Source: an uncultured Pelagibacteraceae bacterium (lineage in GTDB: Bacteria; Pseudomonadota; Alphaproteobacteria; Pelagibacterales; Pelagibacteraceae). From it: a DNA stretch of 60,860 nt. The DNA lies in NCBI GenBank assembly GCA_902571235.1, contig CACGBI010000004.1, positions 1 through 60,860 on the forward strand, read 5' to 3'. Position numbers and translations under genes: made by a program. Below, in pieces: positions 1-7,991 of this stretch (positions within the stretch are counted from its first letter, which is position 1; the number at the start of each line of letters is the position of its first letter). Under the pieces are notes generated by a model, which worked only from the letters and a program-made list of their open reading frames with translations, searched no databases and was not told the DNA's origin.

Positions 1-437
1 AAAAATAAAAGCTGCAACTTTTGCTTTTGATATTTCAATTAGTTTTGCAGCAGCTTCAGCCGTTCCTCCTGTTGCAATTAAATCATCTACAATTAAAACA
101 GAATCATTTTCTTCGAAAGAATCCTTATGTACTTCGATTGTGGCTGTTCCATATTCTAATTCAAAATCTACGGAATAAAGTTCAGCTGGTAACTTGTTTT
201 TTTTTCTTAATAATATGAATGGTTTCTTCAAAATATAAGAAACTGCAGAGGCAAAACAAACCCCCTAGATTCAATTGCAGCAATTTTATCTATTTTATAA
301 TTTTTTGATCTTTCAACAATTTGGTTAATACACTCAGCAAATGCTTTCTCATTTTTAATAAGTGTTGTTATATCTCTAAATAATATCCCTTTTTTTGGAT
401 AATCTGGAATAGATCTTATAAAGTCTTTTAAATTCAT
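1..437 (-). pseudogene. apt: adenine phosphoribosyltransferase, frameshifted and cut by the window edge
   Basis: Apt joins adenine to PRPP to give AMP in the cytoplasm. The start at 437 gives a typical Apt N-terminus (IRSIPDYPKKGILFRDIT) running to IESRGFV, then the frame is lost at about 253-265 and stops at 228. In the next frame the protein resumes with FASAVSYILKKPF, ELEYGTATIEVH and the PRPP-binding VLIVDDLIATGGTAEAA, continuing to the window edge. One extra base in the A4 run at 253-256 (T4 in the sense strand) would restore a canonical GFVFASA. The break is therefore a one-base deletion, either real or a sequencing error. The gene is divergent from mtnP, whose reaction releases adenine, which fits its job. 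Confidence 0.85.
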
Positions 438-478
438 AATACTTAATTATAAAAACATAAATAAATTAATTTTTGAAC

Positions 479-1351
479 ATGACAATAAATAAATTAGCAA
501 TCATAGGTGGTAGTGGTCTTTATGATGTTGAAGAGTTCAAAAATAGAGAATTATTGAATTTAAGTACTCCATGGGGGAAACCATCTGATCAAATTTTAAA
601 AACTAATTATAGTGAAAAAGAGATATATTTTTTGCCTAGACATGGAAGAGGTCATTTTATTTCTCCGTCAAAAATAAATTTTAGAGCAAATATTGATGCA
701 CTTAAACAACTAGGTGTAACAGATATTGTATCAGTTTCTGCAGTTGGTTCTTTAAAAGAAGAATTACCACCAGGTAAATTTGTAATCGTTGATCAGTTTA
801 TAGATAGAACGTTCGCTAGAGAAAAAACATTTTTTGATGATGAAATTGTAGCTCATGTGTCCATGGCTCATCCTACATCTTATGGTTTAATGAATGCATG
901 TGAAGAAGCAATTAAAAAAGAAAAAATTGATTATCAAAGAAACGGTACTTACGTTGTTATGGAGGGACCTCAATTTTCAACTTTAGCTGAGTCAAATTTA
1001 TATAGATCTTGGAAAGCTGATGTTATTGGCATGACCAATATGCCTGAAGCAAAATTAGCTAGAGAGGCAGAAATTAGATATGCATCTGTATCTATGGTTA
1101 CTGATTATGATTGTTGGCATCCAGATCATGAAAATGTTGATGTTCAACAAGTTGTAAAAGTTTTATTAAGTAATGCAGCAAAAGCTAAAAATATGATTAA
1201 AAATTTAATAGAAAATTTTGAAAATCATATTGATCCTAAAGATCCAACTAACAATTGTCTAGATGTAGCAATAATAACTGCTCCAGAAAAAAGAACAAAA
1301 AAAACTATAGATAAACTTAAAACAGTTGCAGGTAGGGTTCTTGATAAATGA
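479..1351 (+). CDS. mtnP: 5'-methylthioadenosine phosphorylase
   Basis: This enzyme splits methylthioadenosine (MTA) with phosphate into adenine and 5-methylthioribose-1-phosphate. It shows the family signatures GGSGLYD (residues 10-16), RHGRGH (54-59), the VMEGPQFST substrate loop and the GMTNMPEAKLAREAE segment. The TDYDCWH motif, with Asp in the purine site, marks 6-aminopurine (MTA) specificity rather than inosine/guanosine specificity. At 290 aa it matches the family size. I chose ATG 479 over the in-frame TTG at 473. It overlaps mtnA by 4 nt (ATGA), so it heads the MTA-salvage operon, and apt, which would use its adenine product, lies divergently upstream. Confidence 0.93.
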   Translation: MTINKLAIIGGSGLYDVEEFKNRELLNLSTPWGKPSDQILKTNYSEKEIYFLPRHGRGHFISPSKINFRANIDALKQLGVTDIVSVSAVGSLKEELPPGKFVIVDQFIDRTFAREKTFFDDEIVAHVSMAHPTSYGLMNACEEAIKKEKIDYQRNGTYVVMEGPQFSTLAESNLYRSWKADVIGMTNMPEAKLAREAEIRYASVSMVTDYDCWHPDHENVDVQQVVKVLLSNAAKAKNMIKNLIENFENHIDPKDPTNNCLDVAIITAPEKRTKKTIDKLKTVAGRVLDK

Positions 1352-2418
1352 GGATAGAGGGAAAAGAGTATCGTACTATTTGGTTTGAAAAAAATATTGT
1401 TAAAATAATTGATCAGACAAAACTTCCACACCAATTTATGATAAAGGACCTTAAAACGGTTAAAGATGCAATAAATGCAATTAAAGCAATGGAGGTAAGA
1501 GGTGCACCATTAATAGGAGCTACAGCAGCTTATGGATTAGTATTAGCTATTATTGAAAATAATGATCAGTCATTTTTAAAAAATTCTGCAGAAAATTTAA
1601 TAAGTTCTAGACCTACAGCTATAAATTTAAAGTGGGCTGTAGATAGAATGATGAAAAAATTATCAGGTGTTAATAGTGATAAAATTTTGGAAATAGCACT
1701 AAATGAAGCAAAAGAAATTTGTGAAGAAGATATAAAGTTTTGTGAAAATATAGGATTAAATGGTCTTAAAATAATTGAGGAAATTTATAATAAAAAAAAG
1801 GAAACAGTAAATATTTTAACTCATTGTAATGCGGGTTGGCTTGCAACAATTAACTGGGGGACTGCAACTTCTCCAATATATCACGCACATAAAAAAGGTA
1901 TTCCAGTCCATGTTTGGGCTGACGAAACAAGGCCAAGAAACCAAGGAGCTAGTCTTACATCTTATGAATTAAATGAAGAGGGGATTAAAAACACAATCAT
2001 CGCAGATAATACTGGTGGTATTTTAATGCAAAGGGGTGAAGTTGATATATGTATTGTTGGAACTGACAGAACTTTAGCTAATGGAGATGTTTGTAATAAG
2101 GTTGGAACTTATCTTAAAGCACTAGCAGCTCATGATAACAACATTCCTTTTTATGTTGCACTACCAAGTTCAACAATTGACTGGAACATAAAAGATCATA
2201 AAGATATCCCAATAGAAGAGAGAAATTCAGATGAGTTATCTCATGTTGAAGGTTTAGATGAAAAAGGAGATATAAAGAAAATACAAATTTATCCAAAAAA
2301 AAGTAAAGCTATGAACTTAGCTTTTGATGTGACACCTGCAAAATATGTAACAGGTTTAATCACTGAAAAAGGTGTATGTGAGGCATCCTCAGAGGGATTA
2401 AAGAAATTATTTAAATGA
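1348..2418 (+). CDS. mtnA: S-methyl-5-thioribose-1-phosphate isomerase
   Basis: MtnA converts methylthioribose-1-phosphate to methylthioribulose-1-phosphate. The 356-aa protein belongs to the eIF2B-like isomerase family and carries VRGAPLIG near the N-terminus, the catalytic-Cys region THCNAGWLAT, the signature ADETRPRNQGASLTSYEL, and VGTDRTLANGDVCNKVGTY with the catalytic Asp. The start overlaps mtnP by 4 nt and the end overlaps the aldolase gene by 4 nt, indicating translational coupling. Its product is the direct substrate expected for the next gene. Confidence 0.95.
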   Translation: MRIEGKEYRTIWFEKNIVKIIDQTKLPHQFMIKDLKTVKDAINAIKAMEVRGAPLIGATAAYGLVLAIIENNDQSFLKNSAENLISSRPTAINLKWAVDRMMKKLSGVNSDKILEIALNEAKEICEEDIKFCENIGLNGLKIIEEIYNKKKETVNILTHCNAGWLATINWGTATSPIYHAHKKGIPVHVWADETRPRNQGASLTSYELNEEGIKNTIIADNTGGILMQRGEVDICIVGTDRTLANGDVCNKVGTYLKALAAHDNNIPFYVALPSSTIDWNIKDHKDIPIEERNSDELSHVEGLDEKGDIKKIQIYPKKSKAMNLAFDVTPAKYVTGLITEKGVCEASSEGLKKLFK

Positions 2419-3071
2419 AAAATTTAGACCAAAGGAATAAGATTATTGAATATTCATTAAAGCTAAATTCTACAAATCTTTCACCTCTTAGATCAGGCAA
2501 TATATCTCTAAGATCTAAAGAAAAAGATGCTGAGGGTTACTTGATTACCCCTTCAGGAAAAAAATATGAAACATTAAAACCAGAAGATATTGTTTTTATG
2601 GGTTTAAATGAAGAGGAAGAAAATAATGACTCAAACAATAAACCTTCATCTGAATGGAGATTTCATAGAGATATTTATCTTAATAAAAATGGCGCCCAAG
2701 CAATTGTTCATACCCATTCTCCACACGCAACAGCTGTATCCTCTCATGGAAAATCGATACCACCGTTTCATTATATGATTGCTCTTGCTGGAGGTGAGGA
2801 CATTAAATGTGCAGATTACGCTACTTTTGGAACTGAAGAGCTTTCGAATAATGTAATTAAAGCTTTAGAAAACAGAAGTGCTTGTTTAATGTCTAATCAC
2901 GGCCAGGTTGCTTTTGGAAAAAGTTTAGAACAAGCTTTCGAACTTGCACAAGAGATAGAAAATATTTGTCATCAATACACTATTGCACTAAAGTTAGGGG
3001 AACCAAAGATTCTTTCATTTGAAGAGATGAAAAAAGTTTTGGAAAAAGCTAAAAATTATAAAAAAGGGTAA
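2415..3071 (+). CDS. class II aldolase, probable 5-methylthioribulose-1-phosphate aldolase (Ald2-like)
   Basis: This is a 218-aa zinc-dependent class II aldolase/adducin protein. Visible motifs are the phosphate-binding SGNIS, TPSGKKY, SSEWRFHRDIY with the catalytic acid, the metal ligands in VHTHSPHATAV, and the third His in SNHGQVAFG. The family includes fuculose-phosphate aldolase, the MtnB dehydratase and the Ald2 enzyme of the DHAP shunt. Ald2 splits methylthioribulose-1-phosphate to dihydroxyacetone phosphate and methylthioacetaldehyde. No mtnC, mtnD or mtnK is nearby, and the gene overlaps mtnA, so I favour the DHAP-shunt role. MtnB cannot be excluded from sequence alone. Confidence 0.75.
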   Translation: MKNLDQRNKIIEYSLKLNSTNLSPLRSGNISLRSKEKDAEGYLITPSGKKYETLKPEDIVFMGLNEEEENNDSNNKPSSEWRFHRDIYLNKNGAQAIVHTHSPHATAVSSHGKSIPPFHYMIALAGGEDIKCADYATFGTEELSNNVIKALENRSACLMSNHGQVAFGKSLEQAFELAQEIENICHQYTIALKLGEPKILSFEEMKKVLEKAKNYKKG

Positions 3072-3072
3072 C

Positions 3073-4113
3073 ATGATTAAAGTAGGGGAGCATATTACTT
3101 TAGATATAATAGGAACTACCAAAGAGTACGACCCTTCAGTCTTTGAGAGAGTTATAAAAGAAATAGCTGAAGCTGCAAAAGTTACAATTTTAAATATTTC
3201 AAAATATAAATTTGAACCACAAGGATTTACAATTTTAGCATTATTAGCTGAAAGTCATATTAGTTTTCACACTTTTCCTGAAAAAGGCATTATTAGTTTT
3301 GATTTTTTTACATGTGGAAAAGTAAATCCTTCAATTGCTTTGGATATAATAAAAAAAGAATTTAAGCATAAAAGAATAGTTAAAAAAGAGTTTAATAGAG
3401 ATACCAAAGGATTGTATCATGATATTTATAGTACACCAGGATTACAGAAATCTTATGTTGTGAATGATGTGCTAGAAGATTTTAGATCTAAAGTTGGCCA
3501 ACACATCGAAATTTTAGACCTGGAACAATTTGGCAAATCATTGTTTATTGATGGTGAAATTCAAGTAGCAGCTTCTGATGAACATTTGTATAGCTCAACC
3601 TTTGTTGGTGCAGGATTAAAGTTAAATAAGTCTAATGAAAGAGCAGCGATCATTGGTGGTGGTGATGGTGGAGTAGCAAGAGAATGTATTTCTAAAAAAT
3701 TTAATTTTGTTGATTGGTACGAACTTGATCCTGAAGTAGTTGAAGTTTGTAATAAACATTTAGGTAATATTGGAAATAAAGCTACTGAAAAAAATTCAGT
3801 CAAATGTGTTTGGGGTGACGCTTTTGAGAGTATTAAATCTGTCAATGATGATACATATGATCATATATTCGTTGATTTAAATGATGATCAATTTTGTATT
3901 GATTTAGCATCAAAGAATATGGATTCATTAGTAAGAATTCTTAAACCTAAAGGGGTAATAACTACTCAAGTAGGAAGTCAAGACAAAAAACCTCTTCAAG
4001 TTGAAAATTGGTTAAATGTCTTTAATCATCATTTTGGAAATACTAATTTATCAAGAGTTTATATACCTAGTTTTGATTGTTCCTGGAACTTTTCTTCTTC
4101 AATAAATCATTAA
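3073..4113 (+). CDS. fused S-adenosylmethionine decarboxylase and spermidine synthase-like protein
   Basis: This is a two-domain polyamine enzyme. Residues 1 to about 110 are a bacterial SpeD: LLAESHISFHTFPE places self-cleavage at Glu60-Ser61, the Ser becoming the pyruvoyl group, with His66 and Cys81 as the usual processing and catalytic residues. Residues about 112-346 are a SpeE aminopropyltransferase with GGGDGG at 195-200, acidic ELD at 217-219 and VDLNDD near 267-272. Decarboxylated AdoMet could pass directly from one domain to the other. The SpeE half is divergent: the usual YHE after the gate Asp reads YSS. It starts 1 nt after the aldolase stop, so MTA producer and MTA salvage share an operon. 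Confidence 0.88.
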   Translation: MIKVGEHITLDIIGTTKEYDPSVFERVIKEIAEAAKVTILNISKYKFEPQGFTILALLAESHISFHTFPEKGIISFDFFTCGKVNPSIALDIIKKEFKHKRIVKKEFNRDTKGLYHDIYSTPGLQKSYVVNDVLEDFRSKVGQHIEILDLEQFGKSLFIDGEIQVAASDEHLYSSTFVGAGLKLNKSNERAAIIGGGDGGVARECISKKFNFVDWYELDPEVVEVCNKHLGNIGNKATEKNSVKCVWGDAFESIKSVNDDTYDHIFVDLNDDQFCIDLASKNMDSLVRILKPKGVITTQVGSQDKKPLQVENWLNVFNHHFGNTNLSRVYIPSFDCSWNFSSSINH

Positions 4114-4173
4114 TTTTTTCTTTTTTAAATCTCTAAATTGTGAAATACTAATTTTTTATTAAAGGAGATAATG

Positions 4174-5001
4174 ATGAATATATTCAAAAAAACTATTTTT
4201 TCAGTTTTACTTTCTTTACTAGTAATAGGAAATGCTAATGCTGACAAAATTAAAATTGGAACTGAAGGCGCCTATCCTCCATGGAATTCAAAAAATGAGG
4301 CAGGTAAATTAATAGGCTTTGAAGTAGAATTAGCTTACACACTATGTAGATATATTGGAGAACAGTGTGAAATCGTTGAACAAGATTGGGATGGTATGAT
4401 ACCAGCACTAATCATGCGAAAGTTTGATGCAATAATGGCTGGAATGTCAATTACTGCTGAAAGACAAAAAGCGATAAGCTTTTCTCAAGGTTATGCAGAT
4501 GAAGTAGCTTCATTGGCAGTTATGAAAGGTTCTAGTCTAGAAGGTTTAGATACACCTGCTGGAATAAATTTAACTAAACCTAATGCAGCAGCAAAAAAAG
4601 CACTTAAAACTCTTACAGCAGCTTTAGCTGGTAAAACAGTTTGTGTGCAAACTGCAACCATTCACCAAAATTTTTTAGATTCTGGTGATGTTGGAAAAGT
4701 AAACGTAAGAACTTACAAAACACAAGATGAAGTTAACCTAGATTTAGCATCAGGAAGATGTGATGCAGCTTTAGCAGCTGCTGTTGCATTTAGTGACTAC
4801 GCAGAAAAATCTGGTAAACCAGTTGTTTTAACTGGACCGACTTTTTCAGGTGGAGCTTTTGGTAATGGTGTTGGAGTTGGTATTAGAAAAGATGATACTG
4901 AACTTTTGAAAAAGTTTAACGCTGCAATTAACAAAGCGAGAAAGAACGGCGATATTAGTAGAATAGCTACTAAGTGGTTCGGTTTCGACGCTTCTATGTA
5001 A
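4174..5001 (+). CDS. polar amino-acid ABC transporter, periplasmic binding protein (HisJ/OccT-like)
   Basis: A Sec signal peptide (about residues 1-23, ending NANA) precedes a family 3 solute-binding domain. It has the typical opening KIKIGTEGAYPPWN, GFEVELA, the hinge region DWDGMIPALIMRKFDAIMAGMSIT, and a C-terminal AINKARKNGDISRIATKWFG. Family members bind Lys/Arg/ornithine/His or opines, and the exact ligand cannot be read here. AAAGGAG at 4161-4167 sits 6 nt before ATG 4174 but only 3 nt before ATG 4171, so 4174 is the better start. Its position after speDE makes a basic amino acid plausible, which is inference. A strong hairpin separates it from its permeases. Confidence 0.88.
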   Translation: MNIFKKTIFSVLLSLLVIGNANADKIKIGTEGAYPPWNSKNEAGKLIGFEVELAYTLCRYIGEQCEIVEQDWDGMIPALIMRKFDAIMAGMSITAERQKAISFSQGYADEVASLAVMKGSSLEGLDTPAGINLTKPNAAAKKALKTLTAALAGKTVCVQTATIHQNFLDSGDVGKVNVRTYKTQDEVNLDLASGRCDAALAAAVAFSDYAEKSGKPVVLTGPTFSGGAFGNGVGVGIRKDDTELLKKFNAAINKARKNGDISRIATKWFGFDASM

Positions 5002-5015
5002 TTAAATTTTAGATT

Positions 5016-5040
5016 TGGCGACTATTATTTATAGTCGCCA
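5016..5040 (+). promoter_or_regulatory. intercistronic hairpin between binding-protein and permease genes
   Basis: TGGCGACTAT (5016-5025) and ATAGTCGCCA (5031-5040) form a perfect 10-bp stem with a 5-nt loop, ending 6 nt before the permease ATG. No U-run follows, so it is more likely an mRNA-stabilising or partial-attenuation element than a full terminator. Such hairpins commonly keep binding-protein mRNA more abundant than permease mRNA. Confidence 0.8.
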
Positions 5041-5046
5041 GTCTGT

Positions 5047-5739
5047 ATGGAACTTCTTGCATTTGGTGATACTGGTTGGGGCGACGAATTATTTCGTGCT
5101 ACTCTAATGACAATAGCTGTGTCAATTACAGCGATGATAATTGGTTTTAGTTTTGCAGCAATTTTCACTCCACTTAAACTTTCAAAAAATAAATTTTTAA
5201 ATTTATTAGCTAATTCTTACACTACGGTAATTAGAGGTGTTCCAGAATTATTAGTTATTTATCTTTTCTTTTTTGGGGGAACAGGCGCAGTAATGTATGT
5301 TGCTTCCATTTTTGGTTACAATGAATACATAGAAATAAATGCATTTGTTACAGGAGCTTTTGCTATAGGAATTATTTCTGGAGCTTATTCAACTGAAGTT
5401 TTTAGAGGAGCAGTTCAATCAATTGATAAAGGTCAGTTTGAAGCTGCTAATGTTTTAGGTTTAGGTAAATTTGGTAAATTTTTTAAAATTATACTTCCTC
5501 AAACATTAAGATTGGCCATACCTAATTTAAGTAATGTTTGGCAAATAACACTTAAAGATACATCTTTAATTTCTGTGACTGGTTTAGTTGAAATTATGAG
5601 ACAATCTTATATTGCCGCTGGATCTACAAGAGATCCGTTATTCTTTTATTCTTTCGCTGCAGTTTTATACTTATTACTAACTTTTCTAAGCATGAAATTA
5701 ATCAATAGATTAGAAATTAAATATAACAAGGGGTATTAA
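5047..5739 (+). CDS. polar amino-acid ABC transporter permease (HisQ/OccQ-like)
   Basis: This 230-aa inner-membrane permease has about five hydrophobic segments. The first lies near residues 12-38, and TTVIRGVPELLVIYLFFFGG is the conserved HisM/HisQ N-terminal block. The EAA coupling loop reads QSIDKGQFEAANVLGLGKFGKFFKIILPQTLRLAIP, where EAA and the later G contact the ATPase. The ATG lies 6 nt after the intercistronic hairpin. It is followed by the second permease with a 1-nt overlap. No ATP-binding subunit is in the window, so the importer must borrow one encoded elsewhere. Confidence 0.9.
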   Translation: MELLAFGDTGWGDELFRATLMTIAVSITAMIIGFSFAAIFTPLKLSKNKFLNLLANSYTTVIRGVPELLVIYLFFFGGTGAVMYVASIFGYNEYIEINAFVTGAFAIGIISGAYSTEVFRGAVQSIDKGQFEAANVLGLGKFGKFFKIILPQTLRLAIPNLSNVWQITLKDTSLISVTGLVEIMRQSYIAAGSTRDPLFFYSFAAVLYLLLTFLSMKLINRLEIKYNKGY

Positions 5740-6413
5740 TGGATTTTGAGTTAATGATTAATAGTTTTCCAAAGTTACTTAATGCTGCAGTAATAACTTT
5801 AAAACTTTTATCAGTTTCTTTGATTATAGGTTTATTTATTGGTTTAATATTTGCAATTTTAAGGTTAAATAAAAATATCTTTATAAATAGATTTGCTTAT
5901 GGATATTCATATTTATTTAGAGGAACTCCATTACTAGTACAAATATTTATTATTTATTTTGGTTTAGGACAAATTGAGTATTTAAGATCTACTTTTTTAT
6001 GGGTTATTTTAAAAGAACCGTATTGGTGTGCAATTATTGCTTTTGCTCTTAATACTGGAGCCTACACTTCAGAAATTTTAAGATCCGCATTTCAAACCAT
6101 TAAACCTGGAATAATAGAGGCAGGCCAGAGTTTGGGGATATCAAGTAAAATTATCTTTTATAAAATTCAAATTCCAATAGCTATCAGACAATCATTACCA
6201 GCATACGGTAATGAAATTATTTTAATGATGAAAGGAACTTCATTGGCAAGCACGGTTACTATAATGGACTTAACAGGTGTTGCAAAATATATAATTTCAA
6301 CCACCTTTAAGCCAATCGAAGTATTTATTGTTGCGGGTGGAATTTACTTATTTATGACCTTTGTAATCCACAATGTCATTAAATTTTTAGAAAAAAAATA
6401 TAGTTTTAATTAA
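5739..6413 (+). CDS. polar amino-acid ABC transporter permease (HisM/OccM-like)
   Basis: This second permease of the importer is 224 aa, with about five membrane spans and the family block YLFRGTPLLVQIFIIYFGLG. The coupling loop is IKPGIIEAGQSLGISSKIIFYKIQIP, followed by the conserved ALPAYGNE-like QSLPAYGNEII. It would pair with the preceding permease as a heterodimer. Start and upstream stop overlap by 1 nt (TAATG). Its 3' end overlaps by 4 nt the convergent M24 gene on the other strand, so the unit ends here without space for an ATPase gene. Confidence 0.9.
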   Translation: MDFELMINSFPKLLNAAVITLKLLSVSLIIGLFIGLIFAILRLNKNIFINRFAYGYSYLFRGTPLLVQIFIIYFGLGQIEYLRSTFLWVILKEPYWCAIIAFALNTGAYTSEILRSAFQTIKPGIIEAGQSLGISSKIIFYKIQIPIAIRQSLPAYGNEIILMMKGTSLASTVTIMDLTGVAKYIISTTFKPIEVFIVAGGIYLFMTFVIHNVIKFLEKKYSFN

Positions 6414-7561
6414 AGTATAACTAGATCTAGTTTTTGTTTTCCAAGTCTTTCATTTCCTTTATCAGTAACCAAGTAAGTTTCTCCTAGATTCATTGCCATT
6501 TGGTTTTCTGAGTCCATTAAAATCATATGCATAAAAAATATATTACCAGATTTAATAACATATGGATTGCCAGTGTATAGCATAGGCCAATCCATCCAAT
6601 TAGGAGAAAAAGTTGACCCCAATGAATAACCACAAGCATTCATTCTTGACTTATTATATCCAAGACCATCAAATGTTTTTGCATGTATATCAAAAACCTC
6701 TCCAATTTTATTACCTGGTTTCAATTTATTTTCACAATTTGTTAAAGCTTCAACACATGCTTCGTGCATTTTAATATGTTTAGGATTAGCTTTTCCTATA
6801 AGAATAGTCCGAAACATTGCTGAATGATAATGTTTATAAGTTCCGGCCCATTCAATACTTAATTGATCTTGCTTAGATAAATTTCTTTTTTCTGCTTGGT
6901 ATCTACATAAGAGTGCGTTATGTCCTGAACCAATAATATATTCATTGGCAGGATAATCACCGCCACCCTCTAAAACTATTTTTTGCATCTCTGCTAAAAT
7001 TTTTGCTTCACTTGCACCTGCTTTGGTATATTTCCAAGCTTGGTCTAAAGCATTATCAGCAAGTTCAGCTGCTTTTCTTACATAAACAATTTCTTCTTGA
7101 GATTTTATAACTCTAAGTTTTGTAATTAATTCAGATTGATCTTCAATATCACAATAATTTTCTATAGATTTATTTAATCTAATAGCATTACGTCCAGTCA
7201 TTCCATAAGCTTCATACTCAATACCAATTTTTTTTCCTTTTAAAGAAAGTTCATCTAAAATAACTTTAAGATCATCAGTTGGATTAGAGCCATCTTTATC
7301 AACCCAAATTCTAATATCTTCAATATTGGAAGTATTTTGTGCCTGTCTTAAATCAGGAGCTCTTGTTAAAAGAATAATATTGCCATTTTTATCCATTACT
7401 AATGTTTGAAAAAAAACATAACCAAAAGTGTCGTAACCGGTTAACCAATACATAGACTCTTGTCTAAACATCAATAAAGCATCAAGATTTTGCTCTTTCA
7501 TTGATTTTAAAACTTTATTTTTTCTCTGTGAAAATTCTACTTTTGAAAAATGCAATCCCAT
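6410..7561 (-). CDS. M24 (creatinase/ectoine-hydrolase-like) family protein without the usual metal ligands
   Basis: This 383-aa protein has the two-domain creatinase/prolidase layout. The N-terminal domain includes MFRQESMYWLTGYD (about residues 31-44) and the C-terminal pita-bread domain starts near KLRVIKSQEEI. Dinuclear M24 peptidases use Asp-Asp-His-Glu-Glu. Here the first ligand block reads SIEWAGTYKHYHSAMFRT, with Glu and His patterns like creatinase and the ectoine hydrolase DoeA rather than D-x-G-x-x-D. A late Glu survives in NLGETYLVTD. A metal-independent C-N hydrolase is therefore likelier than a dipeptidase, with substrate unknown. It is followed by a 129-aa gene upstream on the same strand, 8 nt away. 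Confidence 0.7.
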   Translation of the reverse strand: MGLHFSKVEFSQRKNKVLKSMKEQNLDALLMFRQESMYWLTGYDTFGYVFFQTLVMDKNGNIILLTRAPDLRQAQNTSNIEDIRIWVDKDGSNPTDDLKVILDELSLKGKKIGIEYEAYGMTGRNAIRLNKSIENYCDIEDQSELITKLRVIKSQEEIVYVRKAAELADNALDQAWKYTKAGASEAKILAEMQKIVLEGGGDYPANEYIIGSGHNALLCRYQAEKRNLSKQDQLSIEWAGTYKHYHSAMFRTILIGKANPKHIKMHEACVEALTNCENKLKPGNKIGEVFDIHAKTFDGLGYNKSRMNACGYSLGSTFSPNWMDWPMLYTGNPYVIKSGNIFFMHMILMDSENQMAMNLGETYLVTDKGNERLGKQKLDLVIL

Positions 7562-7569
7562 TAAATTAT

Positions 7570-7959
7570 TTAATAATTTGTGTATTCTTTAATTTCTTTA
7601 ATGACTGATCCTGTATGATTATTGATTTCTAATTTAATTTTTGCACGATCATCATTTAGAAAATGTACATCCCTTGAAAGCTTAATAAATTCCTCGCCAA
7701 AATCTTTATCCTTTTCACATTTTCTTTTGTTATCTTCTATAACCCAAAGTTTAGCATTAATTTCTTTAAGAGATTGAAAAAGATTATTAAGTTTGTCATT
7801 AGACTTAACATTTTTTTCTAGTTGATCTTTTAGAATAGAGTATTCGTTTTTGATAAATTTTAACTTTTCAGGATCTTTTATTTTTTCCTGTTTAATCTCT
7901 AAGATAGATATTTTGTCTAAAAGTTCTCCAATTGAAACCTCTACTATAATTTTATTCAT
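7570..7959 (-). CDS. small conserved helical protein (DUF6165-like)
   Basis: This is a 129-aa soluble, highly charged protein with the N-terminal pattern IIVEVSIGELLDKISILEIK followed by long predicted helices, including KLWVIEDNKRKCE and FLNDDRAKIKLEIN. I recall a family of this type (DUF6165), often found beside glycosyltransferases, but I am not certain of the number. It is divergent from a GT9 gene only 32 nt away, which supports a link to surface glycan assembly. No catalytic motif or signal peptide is visible and its function is unknown. Confidence 0.55.
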   Translation of the reverse strand: MNKIIVEVSIGELLDKISILEIKQEKIKDPEKLKFIKNEYSILKDQLEKNVKSNDKLNNLFQSLKEINAKLWVIEDNKRKCEKDKDFGEEFIKLSRDVHFLNDDRAKIKLEINNHTGSVIKEIKEYTNY

Positions 7960-7991
7960 AAAATTTAATACTGTGCTATCTTGTTATAAAT

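Noticed and set aside
438..478. SAM-responsive riboswitch upstream of the methylthioadenosine genes
   Set aside because: The divergent gap is only about 40 nt and too AT-rich to hold any known SAM riboswitch fold.
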